49,594 bases of DNA, from NCBI GenBank assembly GCA_002104985.1, contig MCGO01000252.1:1-49594 (forward strand). The letters are read 5' to 3'. The translations under genes were made by a program, and so were the position numbers. Below are positions 37,318-49,594 of this stretch, in pieces (the first letter of the stretch is position 1; each line of letters begins with the position of its first letter). This DNA comes from Rhizoclosmatium globosum (taxonomy: Eukaryota > Chytridiomycota > Chytridiomycetes > Chytridiales > Chytriomycetaceae). Below the pieces are notes generated by a model that made no database searches, was not told where the DNA came from, and worked only from the letters and a program-made list of their open reading frames with translations.

Positions 37318-38551
37318 ATGGCATCTTATTCGTCACAACAGGCGTACACCGTCGCCGAACACTACAACGCCCGTCCTCAAGTTGGAGTTGATGCTCGGCA
37401 AGATAGTTCAATCATCCAGCTTAAGAACCTTCACAACTGGATCAAAAGCGGTAACTGTCCACACACACTCAGTCCCAGCCAGTCCCAGTTCCACCAAACT
37501 TACACCACTATCTTATGAAACAGTTCTTATTCGCAAGTTTGTAAGGCGCGGTGATGCAGTCCTTGACTTTTGTTGCGGGTGTGTTTAGGCCCACTGTCAC
37601 CAACAACCACTCGTTATTAAGCAATTGAAATCCAGGAAAGGAGGAGATTTAAACAAATGGATCAAAGCTGATATCTCGCATTTGGTTGGCGCTGGTAACG
37701 AAATCCTATATCGTCCGTTTGCTGACCCTGTCCTCACAACCATGAAATCAGATATTGCAAGCGTATCGATCGACCACGCAATCGAAAGATGTCGCGACAG
37801 AAACCCACGCTTTACTGCCAAATTTTATACGATGGACTGCTTCGTGGAGCCAATTGAGAATATTGTGAAGCCATATTCTGTGGACCTTGTCAGTTGTCAG
37901 TTTGCGCTTCATTATTGTGCGGAGAATGAAACCAAGGTGTGTGGCGTTGTTTATCAGCTTTTTATGAGGATTGGAGTATTGACTGTTACGGAAGTTTGAC
38001 CGTGCCTTGGACAATATCGCTATGGCATTGAAACCTGGAGGGCACTTTATCGCAACGATTCCAAACTGTTATCGGTTGATGTAAGCTTTCCCTGTTTGTA
38101 TTCGGTTTTCACCAACACCAAACTCACGACCAAACTGAAGTAAAAAGCTGGAATCCATCCCGGGGCTTGCTTGGGGAAACACTAAATACTCTGTTCGATT
38201 TGAAACCAAGGAGCAGTCTGTGTATGGCCACAAGTATCACTTTCAACTTGAAGATGCAATCGATGATTGTCCTGAATATGTATTCCATCTCCCGACTTTT
38301 GCGCAGTTGAGTTCACATTTAAATAGTTTTCCTATACTTAACATATGGTTCACAGGAAAGCGGCCGCAAGGGGTCTTGACGTTGTGTATGATAAGCCATT
38401 CCATGAGCTGTTTATGGAGGAAACGCAAGACAGGGAAAACTTATCGTTGCTATACAAAATGCGCGTGTTGGATGACAATGGAGCTATCTCGGCAGATGAG
38501 TGGGAGGTTTCTGGAGTGTATATGGCGATTGCGCTCCGAAAGCGTCGTTGA
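37318..38551 (+). CDS. ABD1: mRNA cap guanine-N7 methyltransferase
   Basis: Seven exons (37318-37450, 37524-37578, 37636-37694, 37752-37936, 37995-38080, 38141-38305, 38356-38551) rejoin in frame to 292 residues. The SAM-binding motif reads DFCCGKGGDLNKW (split by an intron inside the glycine loop). Further family features are VAEHYNARPQ near the start, SIDHAIERCRDR, the active-site-region motif FALHYCAENETK, PGGHFIATIPN, and GHKYHFQLEDAIDDCPEY. It transfers a methyl group from SAM to the N7 of the cap guanine in the nucleus. It is shorter than yeast Abd1, mainly because the N-terminal extension is missing. The sixth intron uses a GTTGAG donor, needed to keep the frame. Confidence 0.88.
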
Positions 38552-38833
38552 GAAATATATATCAATAAACTATAAGGGAATAAATCCTTTACCTTTCATC
38601 TGGAGGTAAAAAACGCAACGACGGACCTTTTGGTGGTATTTTTCATCATCACTCTTTTGGTCTGTCGTGAGATTTATATATTCCCAATGGCTCAAAACTA
38701 ATATAGTATACTTGATTTCAAAGAATCGGTTGAAAAATTCAGCCTGTGTAGATCTCTTTGCCAATCTTTTCTTCACAATCCAACCCCTCCCCCTCCCACT
38801 AAACCTCAAAGAGAAATCACAGGTCATCCCAAA

Positions 38834-40914
38834 ATGACTGTGATTCATACTACGCCCGACGCGAGCACCTCGTTGGGGACCAACACGACGTACAACGGTA
38901 CGATTCCTGACCAGTTTGTCCACACCTCAGAACACGCGCTTTTCATCCGAGCTCTTCTGATGTTGTCCTTGATTCTGATTTCCATGAACATCAACGGCTT
39001 CTTGCACAAAATCAAGTTTCACTATCTTAGTGAAACGGCTGTGACGATTTTGTTGGGTATGAAGGAGAATCCCCGCTCATTATTTCGCTTACATCATATT
39101 GAACAAAGGACTTGTTGTCGCTATGGCCTGGACCACCATCTCTTATGATTCTGACAACGCAGATATCCAGTTAGACTCCAACTTCTTTTACATGGTCCTC
39201 CTTCCTCCAATTATCTTTGAGGTGAAAAAAACACGGAATACTTGTTATTGATTTCTAATACTCACTATAGGGAGGCTACACGCTCCAACGAGTCTCGTTC
39301 TTTTCCAACATTCTCACAATTTTGTCCCTTGCTTTCGCGGGTGCCCTCTACTCAACCTTTATCTGCTCTTGCATGATGTTTTTCTTCTCCCAATTCGTGT
39401 ACCCATGGTCTTTTGTCGAATCCCTTGTCTTTGGTTCCTTGATTTCCTCCACTGATCCAGTTACTGTCTTGTCCCTGCTTCCACCATCTGTCGACCGCCG
39501 TCTCTACATGATCATTTTCGGAGAAAGTGCGTTGAATGATGCCGTCGCTATTATTCTTTACCGCTTCTTCACTGGCCTTGCTGACCCAAAAATGAAGCTC
39601 GGTATTGGGCCGTTCATCACAAGTGTGTTTGCAAGTGCTGCTGTCTTCTTCGGGTCTTTCCTCGTCGGGATCTTTGTAGCGTTGCTGTTTGCAAAGATTA
39701 CTAAGCATGTTAATTTGGAGCAAGGAAGTGTGTACGAAATGACAATGTTGATTTTGTTTGCCTATATCAGCTACTTGTTGGCGGATGTGTTGCAGCTTAC
39801 GGGAATTATTAGCATCTTCTTCTGTGGAATTGCTATGGCACATTATGCAGCTGGTAATCTCAGTGAAGACGCAAGAAAGGCATCCAAGGTAATCCGTAAT
39901 CATTTATACAACTTGCATCTGTTTATTCAGCCCTATTTATTACAGGTCACGCTTCGCTTGATGGCGTTCGTTTGTGAAACTTTCATTTTCTTGTACCTTG
40001 GACTTGGACTCTTGTCTTTTGGAACGAAAGCAACTTATGACCCAATCATGATTATTTTCGCTGTCGTAAGTTTCTGTTATGCTTCTTGTATATATCGAAT
40101 ATCTAAAGATATCAAATAGATTTCAATCCTTGTCTCCAGAACCCACGTCTTCATTATTCTTGGAATCAAAAACATGTTAATCAAACACCAAAAAGACACT
40201 GCAAACCCAATTCCATTCAATCAGCAAACTCTTATCTGGTTCAGTGGTTTGCGTGGAGCCGTCGCCTTTGCACTTGGAGTCACCTTCTTGGAACACCCTG
40301 TTTTTGATGCGGACATCAAGGCTAGCATTTTCGGAACTACTGTCATGGTTGTTGTTTTGACAGTTTTAGTTATTGGTGGATTGACACCGTACATGCTTGT
40401 TTGGTTGGGAATCAGTGAAGCAGAAGGACATGGCGAAGCCGAAGGTGGTCATGGGGATGAAGAAGAAGGTGGAGAAGAGGGAGAAGACGAAGATGAAGAG
40501 CTTGTCAAGAATGCAGAGAACAAGAGTGTGTTTGTCTGGTTGCAAAACTTTGATGCAACGTAAGTTTTTATTTGACACTGAATGGCAAATATTATTCTAA
40601 CAATGTATATATCCAGCTACATTCGTCCTCACTTTACAATTGAAACTGACGTGGACACTTTCGTACCCAAGGCTCTGTTCCCCAAAGCAACTTTGCCTGC
40701 AGAACAAGAGCCTGTTAAAGGAAGAAAGTCTGTGGCTTCACAAGGTCGACTCTCTGGATCATACCGTTCCCTTAAAAAGAAAAGTATTGATGGAAGTCTT
40801 GACTTGGCAGGAGATTTAGGTGCAAGTAAAATCGAAAGGACAGTCGTTATTCAACAGACAGAGACTGTAGTGGCGCCATCAGAGGTGGATAAGGACAAAT
40901 TTGAGATTGAGTGA
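38834..40914 (+). CDS. Na+/H+ exchanger, organellar NHX/NHE type
   Basis: Six exons (38834-39056, 39109-39221, 39271-39888, 39946-40065, 40120-40559, 40617-40914) join in frame to 603 residues. Many hydrophobic segments are present. Key motifs are FFYMVLLPPIIFEGGY (the conserved LPPIIFExGY segment), SLISSTDPVTVLSLL, IIFGESALNDAVAIILY (the ND pair of the ion-binding site), and WFSGLRGAVAFALG. The cytoplasmic tail has a Glu/Gly-rich stretch (about residues 470-495) and ends in a Ser/Lys-rich part. The motifs resemble NHX1/NHE6-8-type exchangers that exchange Na+ or K+ for H+ across endosomal or vacuolar membranes; the location is inferred from similarity. It converges with MET17 to its right. 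Confidence 0.85.
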
Positions 40915-41108
40915 GGTGTTCGTTATGCTTCTATTTTTTATTGCCATTCTATTTCTATTCAGCTTGTGATTTATTCACCCCATCATATGTTTTCTCCTTT
41001 AATCATAGAATAAAGTAATGCTCTTAACTATGAAGCGTACTTAGATACAAGCTATTTATTGAATTTACGCGCGACATTAGAGGAATGAAAGAAACGAGAA
41101 ATGTATTT

Positions 41109-42628
<1,520 letters not shown>

Positions 42629-43690
42629 TTCAAGGGTGGTTTTTCCGTAGTTTGAAGGGATGAGCTTTGGGCTCTGAAATCAGTGTTTCATGACGCCATT
42701 GCACGCGTGTCTAAAGATATCTTCATTACGTCAGCAACACAACACGCAAAGACTCCTGATCTATTGCATAGTTTATCTTGTATCATGAGGGTCACATTAA
42801 ATCCTACCGTTTGTGACATTGTCTATCGTTTAAGGTTCACAATCAAGTTCAAAGTCCGACGAACTCTCCAAACATACAGACGTGCCATAAGTGACAGGAA
42901 AGCGTTTCATGCCTATTGATTGAGCGAAGGCAAGTTATTCCTTTCGAACAAAACAAAAGATAACGTTAAAATGCTTCCAAGCAGCCAATCTCAGAAATCT
43001 TGTCCCATGACAAATCTTCTATATAAGCTCATGCCCGATTTCCCATATTGACGCAACAAAGCATAATACGTGGTCACCAAACCAAACAGATTCAACACGA
43101 GTTCAGCAATGTCCTTGCCTCGATCAACACGGTTCAGTTGCTCTTGATCTTACCGGCCATCAATAGTGTCGCTGACGCATTGCTTGATGAGTCGAATGCC
43201 TTACTGCATTTTGAGGGCGAGAGTTTTGCTGACACGGACTTGAAGTTGATTGAATTAAGACAAGACAGTTGTTTATAAGACAGGTTTGTTGCGACAACCT
43301 ACTCAAATCATGTGGCGAAATAAGTTTGAAAGAAGTCTCTGTCGAGGAAGGAAGGGGGGCGGTTGAAGTCAGAAAAGGGTGAGGTGATGGTTGTGATCAA
43401 TCAAAAGAAGTTCCGAAGTGAAATGGAGGTCATATGGTGAATTCAATGAATCAACGAAGAACCTTTTCTTTCATGGAACGCTGTTTCTAGGGATCCTTCG
43501 CTTGCTGGCCATCCTTGTTTTCCTGTTGTTATCCTGTGATATTTAGAACATTTCCAGCCTCATCTTCCTTGTATCCATGTATTAATAAAAGCACAACTTA
43601 TTACATCCACATAATCTCCAAATGAGTTTGTCTTTTCATTTTCCACCATCACCTTTTTTTAGAACGAGTTGTATTTTGAAGTGCTAGGAA
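42629..43690. other. Intergenic region
   Basis: A 1.06-kb spacer between divergent MET17 and mannosyltransferase 1. Frames at 42683-42919 and 43048-43278 are short and not recognised; the second (VQLLLILPAINSVADALLDE...) is the best of them but unsupported. The promoters of both neighbours must lie here. Confidence 0.5.
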
Positions 43691-45976
43691 ATGGTACTGC
43701 CAACCACAACATCGCGCGACCTGCCAGGCAGGACAGGCCTCCGCAACCCGATACGAACCCTCATTATCATTATAATACTCCTCATTGGACTCTGGCGGGT
43801 CATTCTGCTCGTTTCCGCACCTGCATCAACAACACTCAAACCGCTAAACCAGCATCAACGGCTGGCAGCGCTTCATGCGGCGCTTCCCGTGGCTGGCAGT
43901 GGCGGGGAGAAGGGCAGTCTGCAGGCAAACGAGGCGGAAACAGTCGCTAAGATGGTTGGCGGTGTGGATCCAAGTGTTCAGAAGCAGCTGGCAAAGATAT
44001 TTGTGCCGCCGAGGGCTAAGATCCCGTTGGCAGAGTTGGAGGCGACCATTGATATCATGCAGGCGAGGTTTTTGGACTTTCTGAATGGAGAAGAAGGTGC
44101 TGTTGGGTATGTTGTCAAAACAGTCCCCCTGTCCTTTTCACCGCTTTCCCTTCTCTATCTGCTATCTTTGTTTGTGTTTCAATTACCTGGTACTGTATCG
44201 AGTGCCTGTGTGCATAGGGCAGCCTGCGGACTGTGATGCCGCATTTCTCACTATCGCCCTGTGCCGCAACCCAAGCCGACATTCAATCTGCTCATCTTAC
44301 CTCTTCCCTCCCTTTTCCCATACTAACCACCACACTCACTCCCTCCCCCACACACAGTTCCGCCCACAACCTCTTTGGCGGCTCCCTCCAATCCATCCCA
44401 GGCCCCTTCAACGCCCGAACAACCTTCAACCGCGTCCACCAATTCGCCCTCGAAATCTCCAAAGTAACAACATACGAATACGGCTCCCTAATCCAAACCG
44501 CGCGTCGAACCCGAGCCCTCCTCATCGCCTACCGCCTCGTCCACGAACAACCCTCCCTCCTCACCCTCCTCGCCCTCTCCCTCTCCGACGCCCGCGTCGA
44601 CGCAACAGAAGCCCGACGCGGGCTTGAAGCCGAACTGAACACTGTTATCAACGAGCTTACGGCTGTGCTGTACGATTGGATAGACCCACGCACGATCCGG
44701 TCGATGCATTTAGACTTTTTGCAGGCGCCTGAAATGGGGATTGTGATTAGTTGTGGGGTGTGGCATTTTGAGATGGCGACTGTGGGGATTTTGGCGTTGC
44801 GGGAGATTCTGGGGTCGACGCTTCCGATTGAGGTGCATTATCTTGGGGATGAGGATTTGACGCCGAATATGGTTGCGGTGTTCAAGGCTATGCCGGGAGT
44901 GACGTTGGTTGATTTGTATGAAAAGTTTCCGTTGGTTGATTTGGAGGGGTGGGCGATTAAGCCGTACTCAATGTTGGCGGCGAATTTTAGGAATGTGATT
45001 TTCGTGGATGCGGATGCGCTGTTTTTCCAGGATCCAGAACGGATTGTTAGGCAGTCTCTTATTTATAAGCAGTTTGGGCAGTTGTTTTATCATGATCGAA
45101 CAGTGTTTAAGGATGACCATGTTGATTGGTTCTTTGGAATTAACCCGGAAATGACAAAGTATGCAAGTGGGTTGAGGTATACAAATGGATTGAGTACGCA
45201 TGAAATGGAAAGTGGTGTTGTGGTTGTGGATAAGGGAAGAACTGGAGTCTTGCATGCACTATTGGCAACCTGTCAGATGAACGGAAAGGAAGAGCGTGAG
45301 GTTGCCTACAGAAATATGCACGGAGACAAAGAAACTTTCGTGAGTATATCTCGTTGTTGTGCTGGTTTTAAGTTATTCAATCAACTCATACTTACTTTAA
45401 TTCTTAAAACAGTGGATGTCTTGGGACTTGACAAGAGTGCCATACCGTTTTGTTCCAAATTACGGTGGAGCGATTGGATACCGTAACAAGACAACAGGAA
45501 ACATTTGCGGCGGACTATACCACCCCGACGAATACAATCAACCAGCATGGTGGAACGGAGGTGTTCTTAACAACAAGTACGATTCCCTCGAAGACAATTA
45601 CATGAGCTACGAGTACGTTGCTACAGACTCATACGGATACGACATAGAGTGGCAATGGGACTTTGAGTACAATTCAACACCGTTTTGCTTAAAGCCACGG
45701 GATCCCACAAACGAAATTCGAGAACTAGAGCCCCATCAAAAGACAATTGGGTATGACTACATCAAGTTATACAAAGAAGTGAAGACAGGGAAAGGAGGTT
45801 GGAAACAGTATTTCACTGACAAGTACAAACTCAAGCTGAATATGAAGGAAGTGACGCCTAAAAAGAAGAAGGAGGGACTGATTGAAAAAGAAAAGGATAA
45901 AGAGGTGAAGGAAGAGACAGATCCACAGAAACAAAAAGCTGGATCAAAGTGGAATGGATTGTTACGAAAGAATTGA
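43691..45976 (+). CDS. MNN1-family alpha-1,3-mannosyltransferase, copy 1
   Basis: Three exons (43691-44106, 44358-45339, 45413-45976) join in frame to 653 residues. It is a type II membrane protein: a short N-terminal tail, then the hydrophobic segment TLIIIIILLIGLWRVILLV, then a stem. The catalytic part has HNLFGGSLQSIPGPFNARTT, GIVISCGVWHFEMATVGILA, AIKPYSMLAANFRNVIFVDA with the DAD metal/nucleotide-sugar motif, DPERIVRQS, FGQLFYHDRT, LRYTNGLSTHEMESGVVVVD, HGDKETFWMSWD, ICGGLYHPDEYNQPAWWNGG. It probably acts in the Golgi, transferring mannose from GDP-mannose to protein glycans. Its C-terminus has a Lys/Glu-rich extension absent from copy 2. Intron 1 is 251 bp, longer than most. Confidence 0.85.
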
Positions 45977-46175
45977 GTGAGATAGTTTAATGGAATGAGG
46001 TGGTGGGAGGGGGACAGTTGTAGCATGAAACTCTTTTTTTTTCGTTATTGTTCATTACGTCATAGTAAATGTGATTTATTTCCACGTCCAGTGATGGGTG
46101 ATAGTTGAAGATTAAGTGGCAGTGCCTTTTCCCATAGAGAAAGAAGCAAAAGCAAGAAAGAAACAGTTTTAAGAG

Positions 46176-48173
46176 ATGCAGTTCCGGCACCGACGCCTCC
46201 AAGCTGCCCTAGCCCTAGTACTGTGCACGATCGCCGTATACTTTCTGTTCTTTTCTGGGCCGAGCAAGTCGTCGCTGCTCGAAACACAGGCGACTCGACC
46301 GACAGCGAAAACAAAGGCCAACGCCAAAGACCCGAATTCCAATTCCAATGCCAAGCACCACCCGGCCGAGCGTCCGATTCCCGTCGCCGCTCTTCCAAAT
46401 CAAAATGGACTCGCTGTTCCGCCGCCGCCAAAAAAGGATCTCAAACTAAAGAACGTCAACGTCAACGTGGTGAACCAGGCAAACAACCCAAACCAGGATG
46501 CCTCAAAGGGTTATCTGCCGCCGAGAAAGAACATTCCCTTCGAAGACCTTGAAAAGGACATTGATCTGCTCCAGGCGAGATTCTTGGACTTTCTGAATGG
46601 CGAAGAGGGAGAGACCGATGAAAGGTAGCACCCTCAACCCCCCCCCCTTTCTATTTATATCCTGTATTGACTCAAGGTGCCCAGCACTCCCTACGGCGTC
46701 TTTGGAGGCTCTCTGCTTGATCTCGACGGGCCCTTCTCAATCAGAACCACCTGGAACCACATCCATCAATACGCTCAACATTTAACTGCGAAACCCTACC
46801 CAAGGGGCGACATCAACGCCCTCGCCCGCAGATCAAGAGCTCTTTTAATTGCATACACAATCATTTATGACCAGCCATCCCTCACTACCCTCCTCGCCCT
46901 CGCAACCTCGGCAAAAAACCAAAGTGCGCAATCTGCCAGAAACCAACTCACAGCAGAACTATCCCAAATCGTCGAATCCCTCACAAACCAACTCTATCCA
47001 TGGCTCAAACCGCGATACAATTCCCTCCAAGACATGCAAAAGTACTTTTCAAACTCAAAAACCCGTGACCTTGGTATCGTATTCACTACAGGTCAATGGC
47101 ACTTTGAACTCGCACTCCACGCAATCCTCACACTGCGTGACGTTTTAAAATGCACTCTTCCCATCCAAGTCCTCTATATGGGTCCCAACGATCTTCCCGC
47201 CGAAATGCTGGCTGCCTTCAGAGCGATCCCCGGTGTCTCCACACTCGATATCACAACGAAATTCGCAGCTGCAGATATCGGTGGATGGGCTGTCAAACCC
47301 TTCTCGATTCTCGCTTCCGAATTCCGCACCTCCATCTTCATCGATGCCGATGTCCTCTTTTTCCAGAACCCTGAAACGATGGTGAAGGAGTCCATGTTGT
47401 TCAAGGAATACGGACAGTTGTTTTACCATGACAGGAGTATCGGGCGGGACGATCCTGTCGAGTGGTTTAGGAGTATTGACCCGGAAATGACGCAGTACGC
47501 TACACGGTTACGGTACACGAATGGTCTCAGTTCCCATGAAATGGAGAGTGGTGTTGTTGTCGTTGATAAAGCACGGACAGGAAACCTGCACGCTTTATTG
47601 ATGGTTTGCCAAATGAACAGTAAAGAGGAGCGAGAAACTGTATACAAACACATGCATGGAGACAAAGAAACTTTTGTAAGTGGTTCAATATTTCTTTAAT
47701 TCCAGGGAAAAGTATGCCTAACACCTTCTTCCTCCCTCTCCCCCACCCTCACTTTTTAGTGGATGTCATGGGACATGATCCGCGTGCCCTACAAATTCAC
47801 ACCCACGTTCGGAGGAACAGTCGGGTACATGAACGAAAAGTCGCACGTCTGTGGGGGCCTCTTCCACACCGACGAATACCAACGCCCGCTCTGGTGGAAC
47901 GGCTCCGTCCTCAAAAACAAGCATCACCATAAAGACTCTGGGTACATGGAATTCGAGTACGCTGCGTTTGACACGGACGCGGATAAGATTGAGTGGGAGT
48001 GGGAGACGGAGAATTCGCCGTTTTGCTTTGGGCCGAGGTATCCGGAGCGTGAGATTGTGGTGTTGAGTGATTTGAATAAGGCGAATGGGAAGAAGTATGT
48101 GGATATGTATGTGGAGATTAAGGAGAAGGGGTGGAAACAGTATGTGGAGGGTCGGTTTAAAGTGAAGGTGTGA
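46176..48173 (+). CDS. MNN1-family alpha-1,3-mannosyltransferase, copy 2
   Basis: Three exons (46176-46624, 46685-47675, 47760-48173) join in frame to 617 residues. Intron positions match copy 1, including the split between HGDKETF and WMSWD. The N-terminus RRLQAALALVLCTIAVYFLF is a signal-anchor, followed by an Asn/Lys/Pro-rich stem. Catalytic blocks are FGGSLLDLDGPFSIRTTWNH, LGIVFTTGQWHFELALHAIL, RTSIFIDADVLFFQNPETMV (DAD motif), YGQLFYHDRS, LRYTNGLSSHEMESGVVVVD, VCGGLFHTDEYQRPLWWNGS. It is a tandem duplicate of copy 1, 200 bp downstream on the same strand, and probably a Golgi enzyme acting on the same class of glycan. The first acceptor (GCCCAG at 46684) was chosen because it alone keeps the frame. 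Confidence 0.85.
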
Positions 48174-48414
48174 TTGTTGACTTTTGTTCGTTGTTTTTTT
48201 TATGATTATTATTACGTGATGTAGTAGGTTATATTGGGGTGGCTCATTATTATTGTTTGTTGCTCTACTTTAAAGTAAATTGTGTTCATTCGTTTTGGGA
48301 CCAACATAAAACTGTCATGTGAGAAATGCGTGTTAAGCGCTGATTTTTTAAAGAGTAACTGGTATTCCTCTCAATGTTTAGTTGATTGATTTGAGTCGAT
48401 AAGTTTGTTCAAAA

Positions 48415-49594
48415 ATGAATGGCGGTTCTGACATCTCTGCCACCATTTTCAGTGGCGAGCTTCTCAAGCAGAACAAGCATGGACAGTTCCAAAAGAGGTG
48501 CGAATTCATTAACATCAAGGCAAACAACTGACAATTGCACCAGAGAGTTCCGGTTTGACGGGCTCCTCCTCCTCTGCCTTTCCCCAAAGCGGCAGAAGCT
48601 TCCCGACCGTCAAACTCTGCTGACCTTCGATCCAATCCGACACACAAACAATCCAGAGTTTGCAGAAGCCCTTCGCCGTTTCTATCCGTGCGTATTAGTA
48701 AAACTTGAAACCAACTGAGACTGAACAGCACCCCCCAACAACACACAGTACTAACCCTCCAATGCCTGCTCTCACAAACCCGCTTATTGCGTCTTACGAA
48801 AATGATGATGTTGGATCAGCGATTATCACCCGGTACTACCATCTTCCAAAGGTGTGTTTTGGTGTTCATATTGATGAAACCATGTTTCGACTGACATTGT
48901 TTGCTATTTGCCCCCAAAATATTAGTGGATTATCCCTACAGAGTCGATTCTTTCAATTCGTACCCTCGTGCCACATCCTCCAACGGATCCGTGGTCGAAA
49001 GCGGCGAGGACTTTTATTCTTGTTACAATTGAACGAGAGTATGTTCTTCCGAGCTCCTACGCCCGAGCTGTTCCAGAGGTGCGAATTAATTTAGTTTGGT
49101 GAAATATTAAATTATGAGTAGATGGACATTCTTGCTTTCGCGAATGAGTTCAACACCTGATCAAGTCGATGTGGGATCATCGATACCAGGGCAAACTGCA
49201 TCACAATGAAACAGACGATGAGCGAAATATTCACGATGAGCACGATGATGAGGATTCAGGATCTCAATTGAATCTATCAACCAACTCGAGAAACTGGGAA
49301 TCACAATTGAATCTTTCTAGTAATAGCAGATACTCTGAAGCTTCTTCTTATGTTCCATATCAACCGGCTCCTCCACCTCCCGGTCTAGTTTGGGCACCTC
49401 CGCCTCACCAAGTGCATGAAATACTTTACAATCCTGAATCTCGTCCCCTTCCCGACCTCCAACCGCCACCGACCAAAACAAGCCTCCATCCAGACCTCCA
49501 ACTGCGACAGGACCCCCTATCGAACCACTTCCTCAACCACCCTCCCCACGTCCAAGAACACAACCAATTTTCCCCACGTCCACCAACCCAAACT
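48415..49594 (+). CDS. PH-domain-like protein, 5' part (runs off the window)
   Basis: Exons 48415-48497, 48544-48687, 48749-48851, 48926-49078 and about 49120 onward. The sequence SGELLKQNKHGQFQKREFRF followed by DGLLLLCLSPKRQK resembles the first strands of a PH domain. Later WIIPTESILSIRTLV, FILVTIEREYVLP and MDILAFANEFN could be its last strands and C-terminal helix. The following LIKSMWDHRYQ continues the helix but needs a 1-nt shift near 49128. After that the sequence is acidic, then Ser/Asn-rich and Pro-rich (PAPPPPGLVWAPPPHQ). A regulator of small GTPases or a membrane-signalling adaptor is possible, but only the PH-like part can be argued. The gene is incomplete at the window end. Confidence 0.55.

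Overview
This is a gene-dense eukaryotic window, most likely from an early-diverging zoosporic fungus (chytrid-like). That assignment is inference. It rests on many GT-AG introns of about 45-75 bp that rejoin frames exactly, two fungal MNN1-type mannosyltransferases, a fungal-type MET17, a Plavaka/KDZ-like DNA transposon, and a TTC5/Strap-like TPR protein. No rRNA, tRNA or CRISPR was seen.

Left edge (1-5.4 kb): an unrecognised minus-strand ORF, a degenerate triplicated motif region, a low-complexity ORF, a TTC5-like TPR/OB protein and a GNAT acetyltransferase.

Central accessory region (5.4-32.8 kb): it is built from two repeated families. Family 1 is a secreted protein with an EXORDIUM/PHI-1-like domain, a Ser/Thr/Pro linker and ten about 40-residue 'VGVGxDNxLY' repeats arranged as two five-repeat modules (tachylectin-2-like in form). 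Two copies are intact (26.2-28.8 kb and 30.1-32.8 kb), one is a deletion pseudogene (28.9-29.9 kb), and one appears cut into three same-strand pieces (5.4-6.4, 12.6-14.1 and 25.86-26.07 kb). The first cut holds a Plavaka/KDZ-like element (6.4-12.56 kb) with a nonsense-mutated transposase and an intact seven-exon partner ORF. The second holds a cluster of family 2: surface-type proteins with Ser/Thr-rich stalks, PTGYGAP repeats and a hydrophobic GPI-signal-like tail but no visible N-terminal signal peptide. Three copies are intact, one is frameshifted, two are 5'-truncated, and one is a remnant. A decayed phosphoribosyltransferase and a GNAT fragment lie in the same interval.

Right side (33-49.6 kb): mostly housekeeping genes. 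They are a GNAT gene whose 3' end has been tandemly copied six times downstream, a divergent coiled-coil gene with a 704-bp intron full of hairpin repeats, an mRNA cap guanine-N7 methyltransferase (7 exons), an NHX/NHE-type Na+/H+ exchanger (6 exons), MET17 (4 exons, minus), two tandem MNN1-family mannosyltransferases (3 exons each), and the 5' part of a PH-domain-like gene running off the window.

Families 1 and 2 both look like extracellular or cell-surface products with lectin-like or wall-binding features. Their clustering, mosaic tails and pseudogenes suggest a rapidly turning-over surface-protein locus.
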